Of a stretch of 64,000 bases of DNA, positions 34,126 to 44,653 are shown piece by piece. The notes under the pieces are model-generated. The model ran no database searches and was not told the origin of the DNA. It saw only the letters and a list, made by a program, of their open reading frames with translations. Source of the stretch: an uncultured Methylopila sp. (GTDB lineage Bacteria > Pseudomonadota > Alphaproteobacteria > Rhizobiales > Methylopilaceae); NCBI GenBank assembly GCA_902168115.1, contig CABHPB010000050.1, positions 1 through 64,000 of the forward strand, in the 5' to 3' direction. How positions within the stretch are numbered: the stretch's first letter is position 1; each line of letters begins with the position of its first letter. Both the position numbers and the translations under genes were made by a program.

Positions 34126-35598
34126 TCAGCGCATCGCGGACTGGCGCGCATAGGGCAGGTCGCGGACCTGGCGCGGCGGCGGCAGCGGCTCGAGGCGCTG
34201 CGGGGCCTGCGGCTCCGCCTCCGCCGCCTCGGTCGCAGGCGCCTGCAGAGGCGCCTCGGGCGCGCCGAGCTGGCGCGGCGGCGTTCCAGGCTTGCGGGGA
34301 CGCGGCGCGACCGGTTCGGCCTCGGCGACCGGCGCGGCGATCTCCGGGGTCTCCTCGGCGGGCGGCGCGACGCCCGGCGGCTCCTGGAAGTCGACCGGCA
34401 CGCCGGGGACGACGAGGCCGGCGAGCTCGCGCGCGTCCCAGTTCGTCAGGCGCACGCAGCCATGGCTGTTGGTCTTGTCGATCTTCGACGGCTCGGGCGT
34501 GCCGTGGAGACCATAGGTCGGCTTGTCGAGACCGACCCAGGTCGCGCCGACCGGCCCGTTCGGCCCGGGCGGCAGCCTGAGCGCCTTGGTGTTCGCGCCC
34601 TGCTGGAAATTGACCTTCGGCCGGTACCAGTAGTCCGGATTGATCGCGATCGCCTTCACGGCGTGCGTGCCGGTCGGCGAGGGCATGTCGGAGCTGCCGA
34701 TCGTCGCGGGGTAGGCGACGACGAGCTTTCCGGCTGCGTCGTAGCCCCGGAGCTGCTTCAGCTGCTTGTCGGCGACGATGTGCGCGACCTTGGCCTTCAG
34801 CGGCTTGCCGACATTGGCGACAACGACGTCGACGCCGGCCTCGGTGAAGCTGACGTCGGGATTGAGCCGGCGAAGGAACGCCTCGTCCATGTGGAAGCGC
34901 TCGGCGAGCATCTCGGCAGCGTCGCGATAGGACAGGCCCGGCAGCTGCGCCTGCTCGGCGTAGTCGCCTGGCATCGTCGGCACGAACGGGCCGGCGACGT
35001 CCTCCGGCGTGATCGTGTAGGAGACGAGGGCGGGCTCGGAGTAGCCGCCTTCGAGCTCGGCCCAGAGCGCGGCGTCGATCACGCCGTCGACCTCGTGGCC
35101 GCGCATCTCCTCGAAAGCGCGCACCGCCTTGAACACGTTGCCGCCGGCGATGCCGTCGATCACGCCCGGTGAGACGTGATTGCGGTCAAGAAGCACCTGC
35201 AGCTTGATCATGCGCGGATCGGAGCGCTGGCCCTTCGGAAACGGGTCTTTGGTGTAGACGGCGTCGTTCGCGAGCGAGATCAGCAGATCGACCGGATAGT
35301 CCTGTTCGGCCGCCGCCTTTGGGGCTGCAGCGCGTGGGCGTGGCGCGAGCTGCGACGGTGAGTTGGGCGAGATGGTCGCGGGGGTCGCCGCCGGCGCCGA
35401 CGGCGCGACCGGGCGCGGCTCGATGGCGCCGGTCGTCGTGACGTCGCGCCGCACGGCGGTCGATCCGGTCGAAGAAGGGTGCGGCCGCGGGCCGCTGCTG
35501 AGCAGCGACTCGATGAGATCGAACGGCTCGGCCCGCAAGGCGGGGCTCGCCGAAAAAAGGATCGCGAGGGTCGCGACGGCCGTCATGCTGCGCGCCAC
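34126..35598 (-). CDS. L,D-transpeptidase (YkuD family) with peptidoglycan-binding domain
   Basis: 490 residues from a GTG at 35598 with GGAG 7 bases upstream; this yields a signal peptide MARSMTAVATLAILFSASPA. An N-terminal Pro/Ala-rich linker, a peptidoglycan-binding-like part (about 125-190), and the YkuD domain (about 275-400) with HGTPEPSKIDKTNSHGCVRL: the catalytic Cys is in SHGCVRL. C-terminal about 90 residues are Pro/Glu-rich. It makes 3-3 cross-links or anchors proteins to peptidoglycan in the periplasm. Confidence 0.92.
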   Translation of the reverse strand: MARSMTAVATLAILFSASPALRAEPFDLIESLLSSGPRPHPSSTGSTAVRRDVTTTGAIEPRPVAPSAPAATPATISPNSPSQLAPRPRAAAPKAAAEQDYPVDLLISLANDAVYTKDPFPKGQRSDPRMIKLQVLLDRNHVSPGVIDGIAGGNVFKAVRAFEEMRGHEVDGVIDAALWAELEGGYSEPALVSYTITPEDVAGPFVPTMPGDYAEQAQLPGLSYRDAAEMLAERFHMDEAFLRRLNPDVSFTEAGVDVVVANVGKPLKAKVAHIVADKQLKQLRGYDAAGKLVVAYPATIGSSDMPSPTGTHAVKAIAINPDYWYRPKVNFQQGANTKALRLPPGPNGPVGATWVGLDKPTYGLHGTPEPSKIDKTNSHGCVRLTNWDARELAGLVVPGVPVDFQEPPGVAPPAEETPEIAAPVAEAEPVAPRPRKPGTPPRQLGAPEAPLQAPATEAAEAEPQAPQRLEPLPPPRQVRDLPYARQSAMR

Positions 35599-35772
35599 CG
35601 AACGGACTCCTCGACGCGAGAGGTTACGCCAACGACGTCGCGGGAGGTCCGGAGCGCCACGCAGCACAGTCGCGCGATAGGGTAAACAAACTGCTGCCGA
35701 CGCCCGTCTGGGCACGGGTTCGGCGCCGCTTCGTGATCGTCACTCTCGACGCGGCGGGCCAATGCGCCTATA

Positions 35773-35793
35773 TTGACCGAACGGTTCGGTCAA
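35773..35793. promoter_or_regulatory. 21-bp palindrome, TetR-type operator
   Basis: TTGACCGAAC (35773-35782), G, GTTCGGTCAA (35784-35793): a perfect palindrome overlapping a TATATT -10-like element at 35770. It lies 84 bases before the TetR gene at 35877, so autoregulation is likely. Confidence 0.7.
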
Positions 35794-35876
35794 CGCGGTC
35801 AACGAGGCTGCGGCGGCCGGGCATAGCTCCTTCTGACACCATGACCGGCTGAGCCGGACGGCCTAGACTGACGCCC

Positions 35877-36533
35877 ATGCAGACGACATTGGAAAAGCCC
35901 GCGACCGAGGATGCGTCCGACAGCGCCAAGCGCCGCCAGATCCTCGACGGCGCCCGTCAGGTGTTTCTCGCGCAGGGTTTCGACGCTGCGAGCATGGGCG
36001 AGATCGCCAAGGCGGCGGGCGTCTCCAAGGGCACGCTCTACGTCTATTTCGAGAACAAAGAGCAGCTGTTCAGCGCCTTGGTGAAACGGCAGTGCGCGAT
36101 CACCGCCGAGCGCCTGTTCGAGCTCGACGCCGGCAATCACGACGTCCGCGAAGTGCTGTTCCGGCTCGGCACCAGCTTTCTCGACGCCATGGTCGAGCCG
36201 AGCCACGTCTCCACGGTCCGCATGGTCATCGGCGCCGCCGACCGGAAGCCCGAGATTGGGCAGCTTTTCCTCGACGCCGGTCCCCGCGGCGGAAAGCGCC
36301 GGCTCGCCGACTGGCTTCAGGCCAAAGTCGACCAGGGCGAGCTCGTCATCGACGACGTCGAGGTCGCCGCCTGGCAGTTCCTGTCGATGTGCAACAGCGC
36401 GGTGATGATGCCCGTGCTGATCGGCAGCGAGCCCCCGCCCCCATCGGAGAGGCTGTCCTATCTCGTCGGCCGCGCGGTCGACGTGTTCATGGCCGGCTAC
36501 GGACCTAAGTCCGCGCCCGGGACCGGCGCCTGA
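35877..36533 (+). CDS. TetR family transcriptional regulator
   Basis: 218 residues. N-terminal helix-turn-helix: [50 protein letters not shown]. The C-terminal ligand domain ([20 protein letters not shown]) resembles the AefR-like group. It probably binds the palindrome upstream of itself. The ATG at 35877 lacks a clear ribosome site. The AbrB-family membrane gene follows 63 bases later on the same strand and could be a target. Confidence 0.92.
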   Translation: MQTTLEKPATEDASDSAKRRQILDGARQVFLAQGFDAASMGEIAKAAGVSKGTLYVYFENKEQLFSALVKRQCAITAERLFELDAGNHDVREVLFRLGTSFLDAMVEPSHVSTVRMVIGAADRKPEIGQLFLDAGPRGGKRRLADWLQAKVDQGELVIDDVEVAAWQFLSMCNSAVMMPVLIGSEPPPPSERLSYLVGRAVDVFMAGYGPKSAPGTGA

Positions 36534-36595
36534 GCAAGGCTGCCCGGCGCAATCGCCGTTTGACGGCGCCCGCTCGAGGGCAGATCAAGCTCGCC

Positions 36596-37708
36596 ATGAC
36601 GACAGAGCCGGATGCGCGCCGGGACGCCCGGACTCGGCGCGCCCTCCTGGAACTGCGAGACGTCGCGACGGCGCTTGCGATCGCTACGGTCGGCGCAGTC
36701 CTGTTCTACTTTCTCGGCCTGCCTGCGCCTGCGCTGATCGGCGCTGTGACGGCGACGAGCGTCGCGGCGCTCGCCGGAAAGCTCGGTCCGTTCCCGAAAC
36801 GCTGGCGCGACGTCGTCTTCGTCGCGCTCGGCGCCTCGATGGGCTCGGCGGTCACGGCGGAGACGCTGTCCGGAATCGCCCGCTGGCCGGGCAGCATGGT
36901 GGCGCTCGCCGTCGCGGTCACGGCGATGACCGCCTCGTCCTACTTCGTGCTGCGTCGCGGCTTCGGCTGGGACCGCACCACCGCTTTCTACGCCTCCCCG
37001 CCCGGCGCGCTGAGCGCGACGCTCGCTCTGGCGGCGACGACCGACGCCGACATGAGCAAGGTCGCGGTCGCGCAGGTGATCAGGGTGTTCATCCTGACCA
37101 TGGCCGCGCCCATCGCCATCGTCGCGACCGGCGGTCACGCGCCTGCCTCCGCCGCGGCGCCGCTGGTCGCGAGCCCCGGCGGGATCGTGGCGGTGATCGC
37201 CGCCGGGATCGCCGGCGCGCTGGTCTTCCATCGGTTCAGGATCCCCGGCGGGCTGATGGTCGGGGCGTTCCTCGCCAGCGCGATCCTGCATGCGAGCGGG
37301 CTGGTGGTCGGCCGCCTGCCCTGGTGGATGACGCTTCCATTCTTCGTCGCGCTCGGCGCGATCGTCGGCACGCGCTTCGCCGGCCTGAAGCCGTCGCTCA
37401 TCCTGTCGCTGCTGAAGGCCTCGCTCGCCTCCTTCTTCGTGACGGCGGCGCTTGGGGTCGGCTTCGCGGTCGCGATCGGCTGGACGCTCGGGCTGCCGAG
37501 CGCGCAGGTCTTCGTCGCCTTCGCGCCCGGCGCGCTCGAGACGATGATGTTGACTGCGTTCCTCCTCGGCCTCGATCCGGCCTATGTCGGAGCGCATCAC
37601 GTCGCCCGGTTCCTGGCGCTGTCCTTCGCCGTGCCGCTCGCCGCCCGCCTCATCGGCGCGAGCGCGCCGCTCGAAAGCGCGCCGGAACCGACCGACGAGG
37701 ACGTGTAA
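36596..37708 (+). CDS. AbrB/PF05145 family membrane protein
   Basis: 370 residues from the ATG at 36596; a TTG at 36560 gives an extension without support. About ten hydrophobic helices in two internal repeats: [20 protein letters not shown] and later [20 protein letters not shown], plus repeats of [13 protein letters not shown] / [13 protein letters not shown] and [19 protein letters not shown] / [20 protein letters not shown]. This is the inner-membrane AbrB family, often named ammonia monooxygenase regulator; real function unknown, probably transport. Confidence 0.88.
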   Translation: MTTEPDARRDARTRRALLELRDVATALAIATVGAVLFYFLGLPAPALIGAVTATSVAALAGKLGPFPKRWRDVVFVALGASMGSAVTAETLSGIARWPGSMVALAVAVTAMTASSYFVLRRGFGWDRTTAFYASPPGALSATLALAATTDADMSKVAVAQVIRVFILTMAAPIAIVATGGHAPASAAAPLVASPGGIVAVIAAGIAGALVFHRFRIPGGLMVGAFLASAILHASGLVVGRLPWWMTLPFFVALGAIVGTRFAGLKPSLILSLLKASLASFFVTAALGVGFAVAIGWTLGLPSAQVFVAFAPGALETMMLTAFLLGLDPAYVGAHHVARFLALSFAVPLAARLIGASAPLESAPEPTDEDV

Positions 37709-37794
37709 GCGCGGAAGTCGCGCTCGGGCCCGCATCGTGGTATGTGGCGCGCTTCCTCGAAACCGAGCCGCCAAGCCTTATCTTCGGACGCAGA

Positions 37795-39012
37795 ATGACC
37801 GCGCTCGACATCTCCTTCGATCGCCGCCCCGAGGCGGATGCGCCGCCCGCCCCCGCGCTGGCGGCCAAGCCCACGCTCGTCGGGCTGACGCGCGCGCGCC
37901 TCGGCGAGGCGCTCCTGTCCGCGGGCGTTCCCGAACGCCAGCTCAAGATGCGCGTCGCGCAGCTCAACCACTGGATCCACAATCGCGGCGCCGCCTCCTT
38001 CGACGCCATGACGAACGTCTCAAAGGAGATGCGATCGACGCTCGCGGAGAACTTCACGCTCGACCGTCCGGAGATCGTCAGCGAGCAGATCTCCGTCGAC
38101 GGCACCCGCAAGTGGCTGCTGCGCCTGCCCGCGCAGGGCCCGCGCGTGCGGCCCGCCGAGATCGAGGCCGTTTACATTCCCGAAGAAGGGCGCGGCACGC
38201 TCTGCGTCTCCAGCCAGGTCGGCTGCACGCTGACCTGCACCTTCTGCCACACGGGCACGCAGGTGCTGGTCCGCAACCTTACCGCCGCCGAGATCGTCGC
38301 CCAGCTCGTTCTCGCGCGCGACCGGCTCGGCGACTGGTCGGGCGGCGCGGCGCCTGAGGGCGCGGTGGTGCCGGGCGACGGCGGCCGCTTCGTCACCAAC
38401 ATCGTCTTCATGGGCATGGGCGAGCCGCTCTACAATCTCGACGCCGTGCGCGACGCGATCGAGGTGATGGCCGACGGCGAGGGCCTCGGCGTCGGGCGCC
38501 GCAAGATCACCGTCTCGACCTCGGGCGTCGTCCCCGAGATGAAGCGGCTCGGCGAGGAGACCGGCGCGCAGCTCGCCATTTCGCTCCACGCCGTGAACGA
38601 CGCGCTGCGCGACGTGCTGGTGCCGATCAACAAGAAGTTCCCGATCAAGCAGCTCTTGCAGGCCTGCCGGGACTATCCCGGCGCGTCCAACGCCCGGCGC
38701 ATCACCTTCGAATACGTGATGCTGAAGGGCGTGAACGACAGCCCCGCGGAAGCGCGCGAACTGGTGCGGCTGCTCGCAGGCCTTCCCGCCAAGATCAACC
38801 TGATCCCGTTCAATCCCTGGCCGGGCTCTCCTTACGAATGCTCCGACTGGGCAACGATCGAGGCGTTCTCCGAGATCGTGTTCCGCGCGGGCTACGCCAG
38901 TCCGGTGCGCACGCCGCGCGGGCGCGACATCGCGGCCGCCTGCGGGCAGCTGAAGTCCGAGACCAAGCGGCTTCGCGCCAAGGAGCGGGAGGCCATGGAG
39001 GCTGCCGAGTGA
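37795..39012 (+). CDS. rlmN: 23S rRNA A2503 / tRNA A37 C2-methyltransferase RlmN
   Basis: 405 residues. Radical-SAM cluster [11 protein letters not shown] (CX3CX2C, about 143-153), [28 protein letters not shown] and the essential C-terminal cysteine in DIAAACGQL. It methylates A2503 of 23S rRNA and A37 of some tRNAs using a methyl-cysteine intermediate. The ATG at 37795 gives the usual length; the frame extends far upstream over the preceding gene in shadow. Confidence 0.96.
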   Translation: MTALDISFDRRPEADAPPAPALAAKPTLVGLTRARLGEALLSAGVPERQLKMRVAQLNHWIHNRGAASFDAMTNVSKEMRSTLAENFTLDRPEIVSEQISVDGTRKWLLRLPAQGPRVRPAEIEAVYIPEEGRGTLCVSSQVGCTLTCTFCHTGTQVLVRNLTAAEIVAQLVLARDRLGDWSGGAAPEGAVVPGDGGRFVTNIVFMGMGEPLYNLDAVRDAIEVMADGEGLGVGRRKITVSTSGVVPEMKRLGEETGAQLAISLHAVNDALRDVLVPINKKFPIKQLLQACRDYPGASNARRITFEYVMLKGVNDSPAEARELVRLLAGLPAKINLIPFNPWPGSPYECSDWATIEAFSEIVFRAGYASPVRTPRGRDIAAACGQLKSETKRLRAKEREAMEAAE

Positions 39013-39057
39013 CTGTCGCAAGCGAGAGCGCGACCCTGCCGGGCGCGTTCTGACGCC

Positions 39058-39504
39058 ATGCTGGCCCGACTCGCCGCCCGCCTCCTGCTCGCGCCGCTCG
39101 GCTTCGCCTGCGGCGTGCTCGCCGCCTTCGCGACCGTCGCCGCGATGGCGACGGGGGGGCTCGGCGACACGCATCTCTTTCCCGAAGAGATCGCGATCCT
39201 CGGCTACGACCTCACCGTCAACGCAGCCACCGTCGCGCTGTTGTTCGCGCCGCTGATGGGCGCGCCCGCCATCGTCGCGGTCGCGATCTCGGAGATGTTC
39301 TCGCTACGCTCGTGGATCTTCCACGCAGCCGCCGGCGCGGCCTCGGCCCTGCTGCCCTGGTCGCTCGCGCCCTCGAGCTTCGAGGGACCGGTGTTCACGA
39401 CCAGCCAGGTGGTCGCCGCGGGCCTCGTCGGCGGCCTCGTGCACTGGCTGATCGCGGGGCGCACGGCCGGGCTGGCCGATTCCCGGCGCGATCCAGGCGC
39501 CTGA
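39058..39504 (+). CDS. Four-helix membrane protein of unknown function
   Basis: 148 residues. Hydrophobic segments at about 7-33 ([20 protein letters not shown]), 53-75 (NAATVALLFAPLMGAPAIVA), 85-103 and 112-132 (VVAAGLVGGLVHWLIAGR). No cysteine motif or charged catalytic pattern. It follows rlmN after 45 bases and is likely cotranscribed. Family not recognised; similar short proteins are common in Rhizobiales next to rlmN by impression only. Confidence 0.65.
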   Translation: MLARLAARLLLAPLGFACGVLAAFATVAAMATGGLGDTHLFPEEIAILGYDLTVNAATVALLFAPLMGAPAIVAVAISEMFSLRSWIFHAAAGAASALLPWSLAPSSFEGPVFTTSQVVAAGLVGGLVHWLIAGRTAGLADSRRDPGA

Positions 39505-39540
39505 GGCGGTCAATGGCGATCAGCGCCTCATTTCAGCGCT

Positions 39541-39780
39541 CTAATATCTGACGGGATTGTCGCCCTCGAAGATGTCGAACGCGTATAGCGGGCCCATATC
39601 GCCCTGGATGGTCACTCGACCCTTACCGTCTCCGCCTTTCCAACATTCAATCTCGCCCGAAATCTCATTGTGATTCACAGGGCCGCGGAATATCGGATTC
39701 TTTGAAGCGTCGATCTGATCCAAGACCGTAAAGGTCTGATCGGCATTTGAATTCTCAAACTGGAATGTAATGTATGCCAT
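39541..39780 (-). CDS. Low-GC orphan protein, 79 residues
   Basis: From the ATG at 39780 with GGGGG about 9 bases upstream. Sequence starts MAYITFQFENSNADQTFTVL and continues as a soluble acidic protein rich in Gly, Asp, Asn (IECWKGGDGKGRVTIQGDMG); one cysteine, no signal or membrane helix. Its DNA is close to half A+T while both neighbours are strongly GC-rich, and codons such as AAT, TTT and ATA appear often, suggesting recent acquisition. No family recognised. Confidence 0.55.
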   Translation of the reverse strand: MAYITFQFENSNADQTFTVLDQIDASKNPIFRGPVNHNEISGEIECWKGGDGKGRVTIQGDMGPLYAFDIFEGDNPVRY

Positions 39781-39864
39781 GGATATAGGCCCCCGGTGGT
39801 TGTCCATCGAAGGTTGCACGATCTGTCGGCTACGCCTAGATCTGTCAGATATGTACAAATACAG

Positions 39865-39890
39865 ACGGCGCGGATCGAAATCCGCGCCGT
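39865..39890 (-). terminator. Terminator after rplS
   Basis: ACGGCGCGGAT (39865-39875) and ATCCGCGCCGT (39880-39890) form a perfect 11-bp stem with tetraloop TTCG on the minus strand, 33 bases past the rplS stop, continuing CTGTATTTGTAC. A strong hairpin with a mixed T-tract. Confidence 0.8.
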
Positions 39891-39922
39891 TCTTAAAGAT
39901 GCCGTCGCAGGTCGGCTGAAAT

Positions 39923-40324
39923 TCAGCGTGCGGCTGCCGCCGCCTCGCCCTTGGCCTTCTGGCTGCGGTCCTGCTTCTCGACGATGCGGGCCGACTTGCC
40001 GCGGCGATCGCGCAGGTAATAGAGCTTGGCGCGGCGGACCTTGCCGCGACGCACGACCTTCACGCTGTCGATCAGCGGCGAGTAGAGCGGGAACACGCGC
40101 TCGACGCCCTCGCCGTAGGAAATCTTGCGGACGGTGAAGCTCTCGTTGAGGCCGCCGCCGGACCGGGCGATGACGACGCCCTCATAGGCCTGAACGCGGG
40201 TGCGCTCGCCTTCCTTGACCTTCACGTTGACCGTGATGGTGTCGCCGGGAGCGAAATCCGGGATCTCGCGCTTGGCGACGACGACGTCCATCTGCTCGCG
40301 ATCGAGTTGCTCGATGATGTTCAT
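39923..40324 (-). CDS. rplS: 50S ribosomal protein L19
   Basis: 133 residues. L19 signature: [82 protein letters not shown]. The Ala-rich tail is normal for alphaproteobacteria. It lies 76 bases after trmD on the same strand, the classic trmD-rplS order, but rpsP and rimM are not found upstream of trmD here. Confidence 0.97.
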   Translation of the reverse strand: MNIIEQLDREQMDVVVAKREIPDFAPGDTITVNVKVKEGERTRVQAYEGVVIARSGGGLNESFTVRKISYGEGVERVFPLYSPLIDSVKVVRRGKVRRAKLYYLRDRRGKSARIVEKQDRSQKAKGEAAAAAR

Positions 40325-40400
40325 AGGTCTTGTCTCCGCGTCTCCCGCTCAACGCGGGGCGCACGAGAAGTTTCAGTGAATCTCGTGATCGGCGGCTCTC

Positions 40401-41120
40401 CTACTCGCTTTCGCTGCGTTTGTCGACGCCTCCTGTCAATGATGCGACATATTTCGCCCACAGGTCCGGTCGGCGGGCCCGCGTCGCCTGCAGGGAGAAG
40501 CGTTTTCGCCAGCGCGCGACGGCTGCGTGGTCCCCGGAGAGCAGCTCGGCCGGGATGGCGCGGCCTTCGAAATCGCGAGGCTTGGCGTAATGCGGGTGCT
40601 CGACGAGCGGCCGTTCGAAGCTCTCGACGTCGCCGGACGCCGCATCGCCCATGACGCCGGGCAGCAGCCGCACGCAGGCGTCGAGCAGCAGCGTCGCCGC
40701 CGCCTCGCCGCCCGACAGGACGACGTCGCCGACAGAGACCTCCTCGAGGCCGCGCGCCGCGACCACGCGCTCGTCGACGCCCTCGAACCGGCCGCAGACG
40801 ATCAGCACGCCGGGGCCGGCCGCGAGCTCGCGCACGCGCGCCTGACTGAGCGGTCTACCGCGCGGCGTCATCAGGAGGCGCGGCCGGTCGTCGGCCCCGG
40901 CGGCGTCGATCGCGACGGCGAGCACGTCGGCCCGCAGGACCATGCCCGGGCCGCCGCCGGCCGGCGTGTCGTCCACCGTGCCGTGCCGGTCGGCCGCATG
41001 CGCGCGGATGTCGCGCGCCTCCAGCGACCAGGCGCCGCCGAGCGCCCGGCCGGCCAGCGCATGTCCGAGAAGCCCCGGAAACATCGCGGGATAGAGGGTG
41101 AGAACAGTCGCGCGCCACAT
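40401..41120 (-). CDS. trmD: tRNA (guanine37-N1)-methyltransferase TrmD
   Basis: 239 residues from the ATG at 41120. SPOUT knot motifs: [60 protein letters not shown] and [20 protein letters not shown]. It methylates G37 of tRNAs to keep the reading frame. The C-terminal part [20 protein letters not shown] is typical. The upstream frame extension of 65 codons is Arg-rich and non-homologous. Confidence 0.96.
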   Translation of the reverse strand: MWRATVLTLYPAMFPGLLGHALAGRALGGAWSLEARDIRAHAADRHGTVDDTPAGGGPGMVLRADVLAVAIDAAGADDRPRLLMTPRGRPLSQARVRELAAGPGVLIVCGRFEGVDERVVAARGLEEVSVGDVVLSGGEAAATLLLDACVRLLPGVMGDAASGDVESFERPLVEHPHYAKPRDFEGRAIPAELLSGDHAAVARWRKRFSLQATRARRPDLWAKYVASLTGGVDKRSESE

Positions 41121-41263
41121 CGGCGGCAGGGCCTCGTCCGGTTTGAAACGGCTTCTCCTTGCCCGCCCGCGCCGGCCGCGTCCACCGCTCGTGAACCCTC
41201 GGTCCGGCAAAACTCTCCGATAAGCGCTTGTCGGTTCGGCGAAGCCGGGCATACTCTTGTCCT

Positions 41264-41770
41264 GTGAGCACCGTGGCCATCGACATCCGGCCTGCCAATG
41301 CGGACGACGCCGCATCGATCGCCGCCGTGCACGACGCCGCCTGGCGCAACGCCTATCGCGGCCTCATCCCCGGACGAGAACTCGAACGGATGATCGAGCG
41401 GCGCGGGCCCTCGTGGTGGTCCGGCGCGATCCGGCGCGGCAGCCGCGTCAGCCTGCTGATGTTCGGAGGCGAGGCCGTCGGCTACGCATCCTCCGGCCGC
41501 AACCGCGCCTCGACGCTCGCCGTCGGCGGCGAGGTCTACGAGCTCTACCTGAAGCCGGAATATCAGGGGCTCGGGCTGGGGCGCCGGCTGTTCAACGCCG
41601 CGCGCGGCGAGCTCGCGGGCCGCGGACTGCTCGGCGCGTCCGCATGGTCGCTCGCCGGCAACGACCCGGCCTGCGCCTTCTACGCCCGCCTTGGCGGCAA
41701 GCTCGCCGCCCGCGGCGTCGAGCATTTCGGCGACGTCACCCTCGAAAAATTCGCCTACGTCTGGCGCTGA
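41264..41770 (+). CDS. GNAT family N-acetyltransferase
   Basis: 168 residues from a GTG at 41264 (start uncertain; no clear ribosome site). GNAT pattern: [20 protein letters not shown] at the start, [20 protein letters not shown] containing the acetyl-CoA loop Q-G-L-G-L-G-R, and a late [14 protein letters not shown]. Transfers an acetyl group to an unknown amine. Divergent from trmD, followed by dapD 100 bases later. Confidence 0.85.
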   Translation: MSTVAIDIRPANADDAASIAAVHDAAWRNAYRGLIPGRELERMIERRGPSWWSGAIRRGSRVSLLMFGGEAVGYASSGRNRASTLAVGGEVYELYLKPEYQGLGLGRRLFNAARGELAGRGLLGASAWSLAGNDPACAFYARLGGKLAARGVEHFGDVTLEKFAYVWR

Positions 41771-41870
41771 CGCGGAGCGCAGGGCCGGCGGCGCGCCTCA
41801 GGCGATTGACATCGCGCGGTCCCGCGCCGCAAACCTCCGGCGCATTCCAAGACCTCCGGAGCCGTCCCCC

Positions 41871-42713
41871 ATGAGCCATGCCGACCTCGCCGCTGCGATC
41901 GACGACGCGTGGGAGAAGCGCGCCGAGATCAGCCCGTCGACGACCGGCGCGGCCCGCGAGGCGGTCGAGACCACGCTGGCCGGCCTCGACAAGGGCGAGA
42001 TCCGCGTCGCGGAGAAGTCCGGCAAGGACTGGACGGTCAACCAGTGGGCCAAGAAGGCCGTGCTGCTGTCCTTCCGCCTCAACGACATGGGGCGCATCGC
42101 GGGCGGTCCCGGCCAGGCGGCGTGGTGGGACAAGGTGCCGTCCAAGTTCGACGGCTGGACCGAGCCCGAGTTCCGCGAGGCGGGCTTCCGCGCCGTGCCG
42201 GGCTCGATCGTGCGCCGCTCGGCCTTCGTCGCGCCGAACGTCGTGCTGATGCCGTCCTTCGTGAACGTCGGCGCCTATGTCGACACGGGCACGATGGTCG
42301 ACACCTGGGTCACCGTCGGCTCCTGCGCGCAGATCGGCAAGAACGTGCATCTGTCGGGCGGCGTCGGCATCGGCGGCGTGCTGGAGCCGCTGCAGGCCGG
42401 CCCGGTGATTATCGAGGACGACTGCTTCATCGGCGCCCGGTCCGAGGTCGTCGAGGGCGTGATCGTGCGCAAGGGCTCGGTGCTCTCGATGGGCGTGTTC
42501 ATCTCGGCGACCACCAAGATCGTCGACCGCGCGACCGGCGAGGTGTTCGTGGGCGAAGTGCCGGAATATTCGGTGGTCGTCCCCGGCGCGCTGCCGGGCA
42601 GGCCGCTGCCGGACGGAACGCCCGGACCCTCGCTCTACTGCGCCGTGATCGTGAAGCGCGTCGACGCCCAGACCCGTTCCAAGACCGCCATCAACGAGCT
42701 GCTGCGGGACTGA
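41871..42713 (+). CDS. dapD: Tetrahydrodipicolinate N-succinyltransferase
   Basis: 280 residues. N-terminal helical domain, then the left-handed beta helix of hexapeptide repeats: [80 protein letters not shown]. It succinylates tetrahydrodipicolinate in the succinylase branch of lysine and diaminopimelate synthesis. dapE, a later enzyme of the same branch, follows after a palindromic repeat. Confidence 0.97.
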   Translation: MSHADLAAAIDDAWEKRAEISPSTTGAAREAVETTLAGLDKGEIRVAEKSGKDWTVNQWAKKAVLLSFRLNDMGRIAGGPGQAAWWDKVPSKFDGWTEPEFREAGFRAVPGSIVRRSAFVAPNVVLMPSFVNVGAYVDTGTMVDTWVTVGSCAQIGKNVHLSGGVGIGGVLEPLQAGPVIIEDDCFIGARSEVVEGVIVRKGSVLSMGVFISATTKIVDRATGEVFVGEVPEYSVVVPGALPGRPLPDGTPGPSLYCAVIVKRVDAQTRSKTAINELLRD

Positions 42714-42731
42714 TCGGATCGGCGAACTGCC

Positions 42732-42839
42732 TGCTTCGAGACGGCCCTTCGGAACTCCTCAGCCATGAGGAAGGTTGAGGATGCCGGTCTCTTCGTTCCT
42801 CATGCCGAGGAGCCGCGCATCGCGCGGCGTCTCGAAGCA
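42732..42839. repeat. Intergenic palindromic repeat between dapD and dapE
   Basis: Bounded by an 11-bp perfect inverted pair TGCTTCGAGAC (42732-42742) and GTCTCGAAGCA (42829-42839), with CTCCTCAGCCATGAGGA and CCGAGGAGCC inside. This 'cttcgagac ... cctcatgccgaggagc' type unit is a well-known extragenic palindromic repeat of Rhizobiales. About 108 bases; ends 20 bases before dapE. Confidence 0.75.
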
Positions 42840-42859
42840 CGCACTCGGCTGATGCGACC

Positions 42860-44005
42860 ATGACCATCGACCCGAAGAATCCCGTCGACGTCGCCCGCGC
42901 GCTGATCGCCTGCGAGAGCGTGACGCCGGACGAGGGCGGCGCGCTCGCGCTGCTCGAACGCCTGCTGGCGCCGCTGGGATTTGCGGTCGATCGCCCGGTC
43001 TTCTCGGCCGACGGCACGCCCGACATCGAGAACCTCTATGCGAAGCGCGGCGAGGGCGAGGCCTTCGTCTTCGCCGGTCATACCGACGTCGTGCCGCCCG
43101 GCGACGTGTCGAAGTGGCGCCACAACCCTTTCGTCGGCGCGGCGGAAGCGGGCGAGCTGTTCGGGCGCGGCGCGGTCGACATGAAGGGCGCGGTCGCCTG
43201 CATGATCGCGGCGGTCGCACGGCGGCCCGAGGCCGGGCCCGTCGCCTTCCTGATCACGGGCGATGAGGAAGGCCCGGCGATCAATGGCACCGCCAAGCTG
43301 CTGGAATGGGCGACGGCGCGCGGCGAGCGATTTTCGGCCTGCCTGCTCGGCGAGCCGTCGAACCCCAATGCGCTCGGCGACGAGATCAAGGTCGGCCGCC
43401 GCGGCAGCCTGTCCGGCACGGTGACGATCGCCGGCGTGCAGGGCCATGTCGCCTACCCTCATCGCGCCGACAATCCGGTGCGCCGCCTGCCGAAGGTTCT
43501 GTCCGCGCTGATGGACGAACCGCTCGACGACGGGACGGAGCACTTTCAGCCGTCGAACCTTGAGGTCGTTTCGGTCGAGAGCGGCGCGGGCGCCTTCAAC
43601 GTCATTCCGGGCGAGGCGAGGCTGCGCTTCAACATCCGCTACAATGACCGCCACGACGCTGCCAGCCTGATGCGGCTCGTGCGTGAGCGGCTAGACGGCG
43701 CGCTCGGGTCGGACGGCTACAGTCTCGACCCCGAGCCGCACACCGGCGACGCCTTCCTCACCCCGCCCGGCGCCTTCAGCGACGTGGTCGCGGACGCCGT
43801 CGAGGCCGAGACGGGCCGGCGGCCGGCGCTCACCACGACGGGCGGCACATCGGACGCGCGCTTCATCAAGTCCTACTGCCCGGTGGTCGAGTTCGGCCTC
43901 GTCGGTCAGACCATGCATCAGGTCGACGAGCGGGTCTCGATCGCGGATCTGGAGACGCTGACGCGCATCTACGAGCGCGTGCTCGAGAAGGCGACCGGCG
44001 CATGA
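42860..44005 (+). CDS. dapE: Succinyl-diaminopimelate desuccinylase
   Basis: 381 residues, M20 metallopeptidase. Two-zinc ligands in order: His in [12 protein letters not shown], bridging Asp in [11 protein letters not shown], catalytic Glu in [13 protein letters not shown], Glu in LLGEPSNPN-type region and His in [11 protein letters not shown]. It releases succinate from N-succinyl-LL-diaminopimelate for lysine and cell-wall synthesis. The stop overlaps the MAPEG gene (ATGA). Confidence 0.96.
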   Translation: MTIDPKNPVDVARALIACESVTPDEGGALALLERLLAPLGFAVDRPVFSADGTPDIENLYAKRGEGEAFVFAGHTDVVPPGDVSKWRHNPFVGAAEAGELFGRGAVDMKGAVACMIAAVARRPEAGPVAFLITGDEEGPAINGTAKLLEWATARGERFSACLLGEPSNPNALGDEIKVGRRGSLSGTVTIAGVQGHVAYPHRADNPVRRLPKVLSALMDEPLDDGTEHFQPSNLEVVSVESGAGAFNVIPGEARLRFNIRYNDRHDAASLMRLVRERLDGALGSDGYSLDPEPHTGDAFLTPPGAFSDVVADAVEAETGRRPALTTTGGTSDARFIKSYCPVVEFGLVGQTMHQVDERVSIADLETLTRIYERVLEKATGA

Positions 44006-44382
44006 CGATCGCTCACTGGTGCGTGCTGTTCGGCGGGATCTTGCCGATCTTGTGCGCCGGGCTCGCCAAGTCCGGCGCGGCCGATTTCGACAATGCCCGC
44101 CCGCGCGAGTGGTTCGAGAAGCAGGCCGGCTGGCGCAAACGCGCCGACGCCGCCCAGCGCAACGGCTGGGAGGCCTTCCCGCTGTTCGCCGCCGCCGTGC
44201 TGGTCGCGACGACGCAAGGGGCTGAGACAGGCGCGGTCGATGCGCTCGCCCTCGGATGGGTCGCGCTGCGGCTCGCCTATGTCTGGGCCTACGTGGCCGA
44301 CCGGCCGTCGCTGCGCTCGGCGCTGTTCACCGGAGCCCTGGCCGCGACGGTCGCGATCTTCACGGCGCCGCTCTGGACTTGA
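44002..44382 (+). CDS. MAPEG family membrane protein
   Basis: 126 residues. Four hydrophobic segments: [20 protein letters not shown], then [18 protein letters not shown] with the MAPEG-typical 'RR..A..N..E..PLF' pattern ([16 protein letters not shown]), [20 protein letters not shown] and a last helix. The family covers membrane-associated glutathione and eicosanoid enzymes; bacterial members are mostly uncharacterised. Overlaps the dapE stop by 4 bases. Confidence 0.88.
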   Translation: MTIAHWCVLFGGILPILCAGLAKSGAADFDNARPREWFEKQAGWRKRADAAQRNGWEAFPLFAAAVLVATTQGAETGAVDALALGWVALRLAYVWAYVADRPSLRSALFTGALAATVAIFTAPLWT

Positions 44383-44386
44383 GCGC

Positions 44387-44557
44387 CTACTCGGCGGCGA
44401 GCGTCAGCCCGAGCTCGGACGCCTTGGCGTGGATGTCGGACTGGTCGCGCCGCAGCCTCAGCGCGATGAGGCTCGCGGGCACCTTCTCCCGGACGAGCTC
44501 CTGAAGCTGCTGGACGTTCTCCGCCGTCCAGGGACGGTCTTCGCTGACTTCGGCCAT
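44387..44557 (-). CDS. Small soluble protein, 56 residues
   Basis: MAEVSEDRPWTAENVQQLQE starts a helical protein; the segment LVREKVPASLIALRLRRDQS then DIHAKASELGLTL resembles the short helix-turn-helix of GcrA/SANT-like small proteins that occur widely in Rhizobiales. AGGGAGG lies 8 bases before the ATG at 44557, a strong ribosome site. It may bind DNA but no target is evident. Convergent with the MAPEG gene. Confidence 0.7.
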   Translation of the reverse strand: MAEVSEDRPWTAENVQQLQELVREKVPASLIALRLRRDQSDIHAKASELGLTLAAE

Positions 44558-44653
44558 GGTCGAGCCTCCCTTCAGTTTGAAGAAGAGGTATGGGCCGGCC
44601 GGGGCGCCGTCGAGCGATAGGCACGCCCAAAAAAGCGGCGCCTCAACGAGGCA

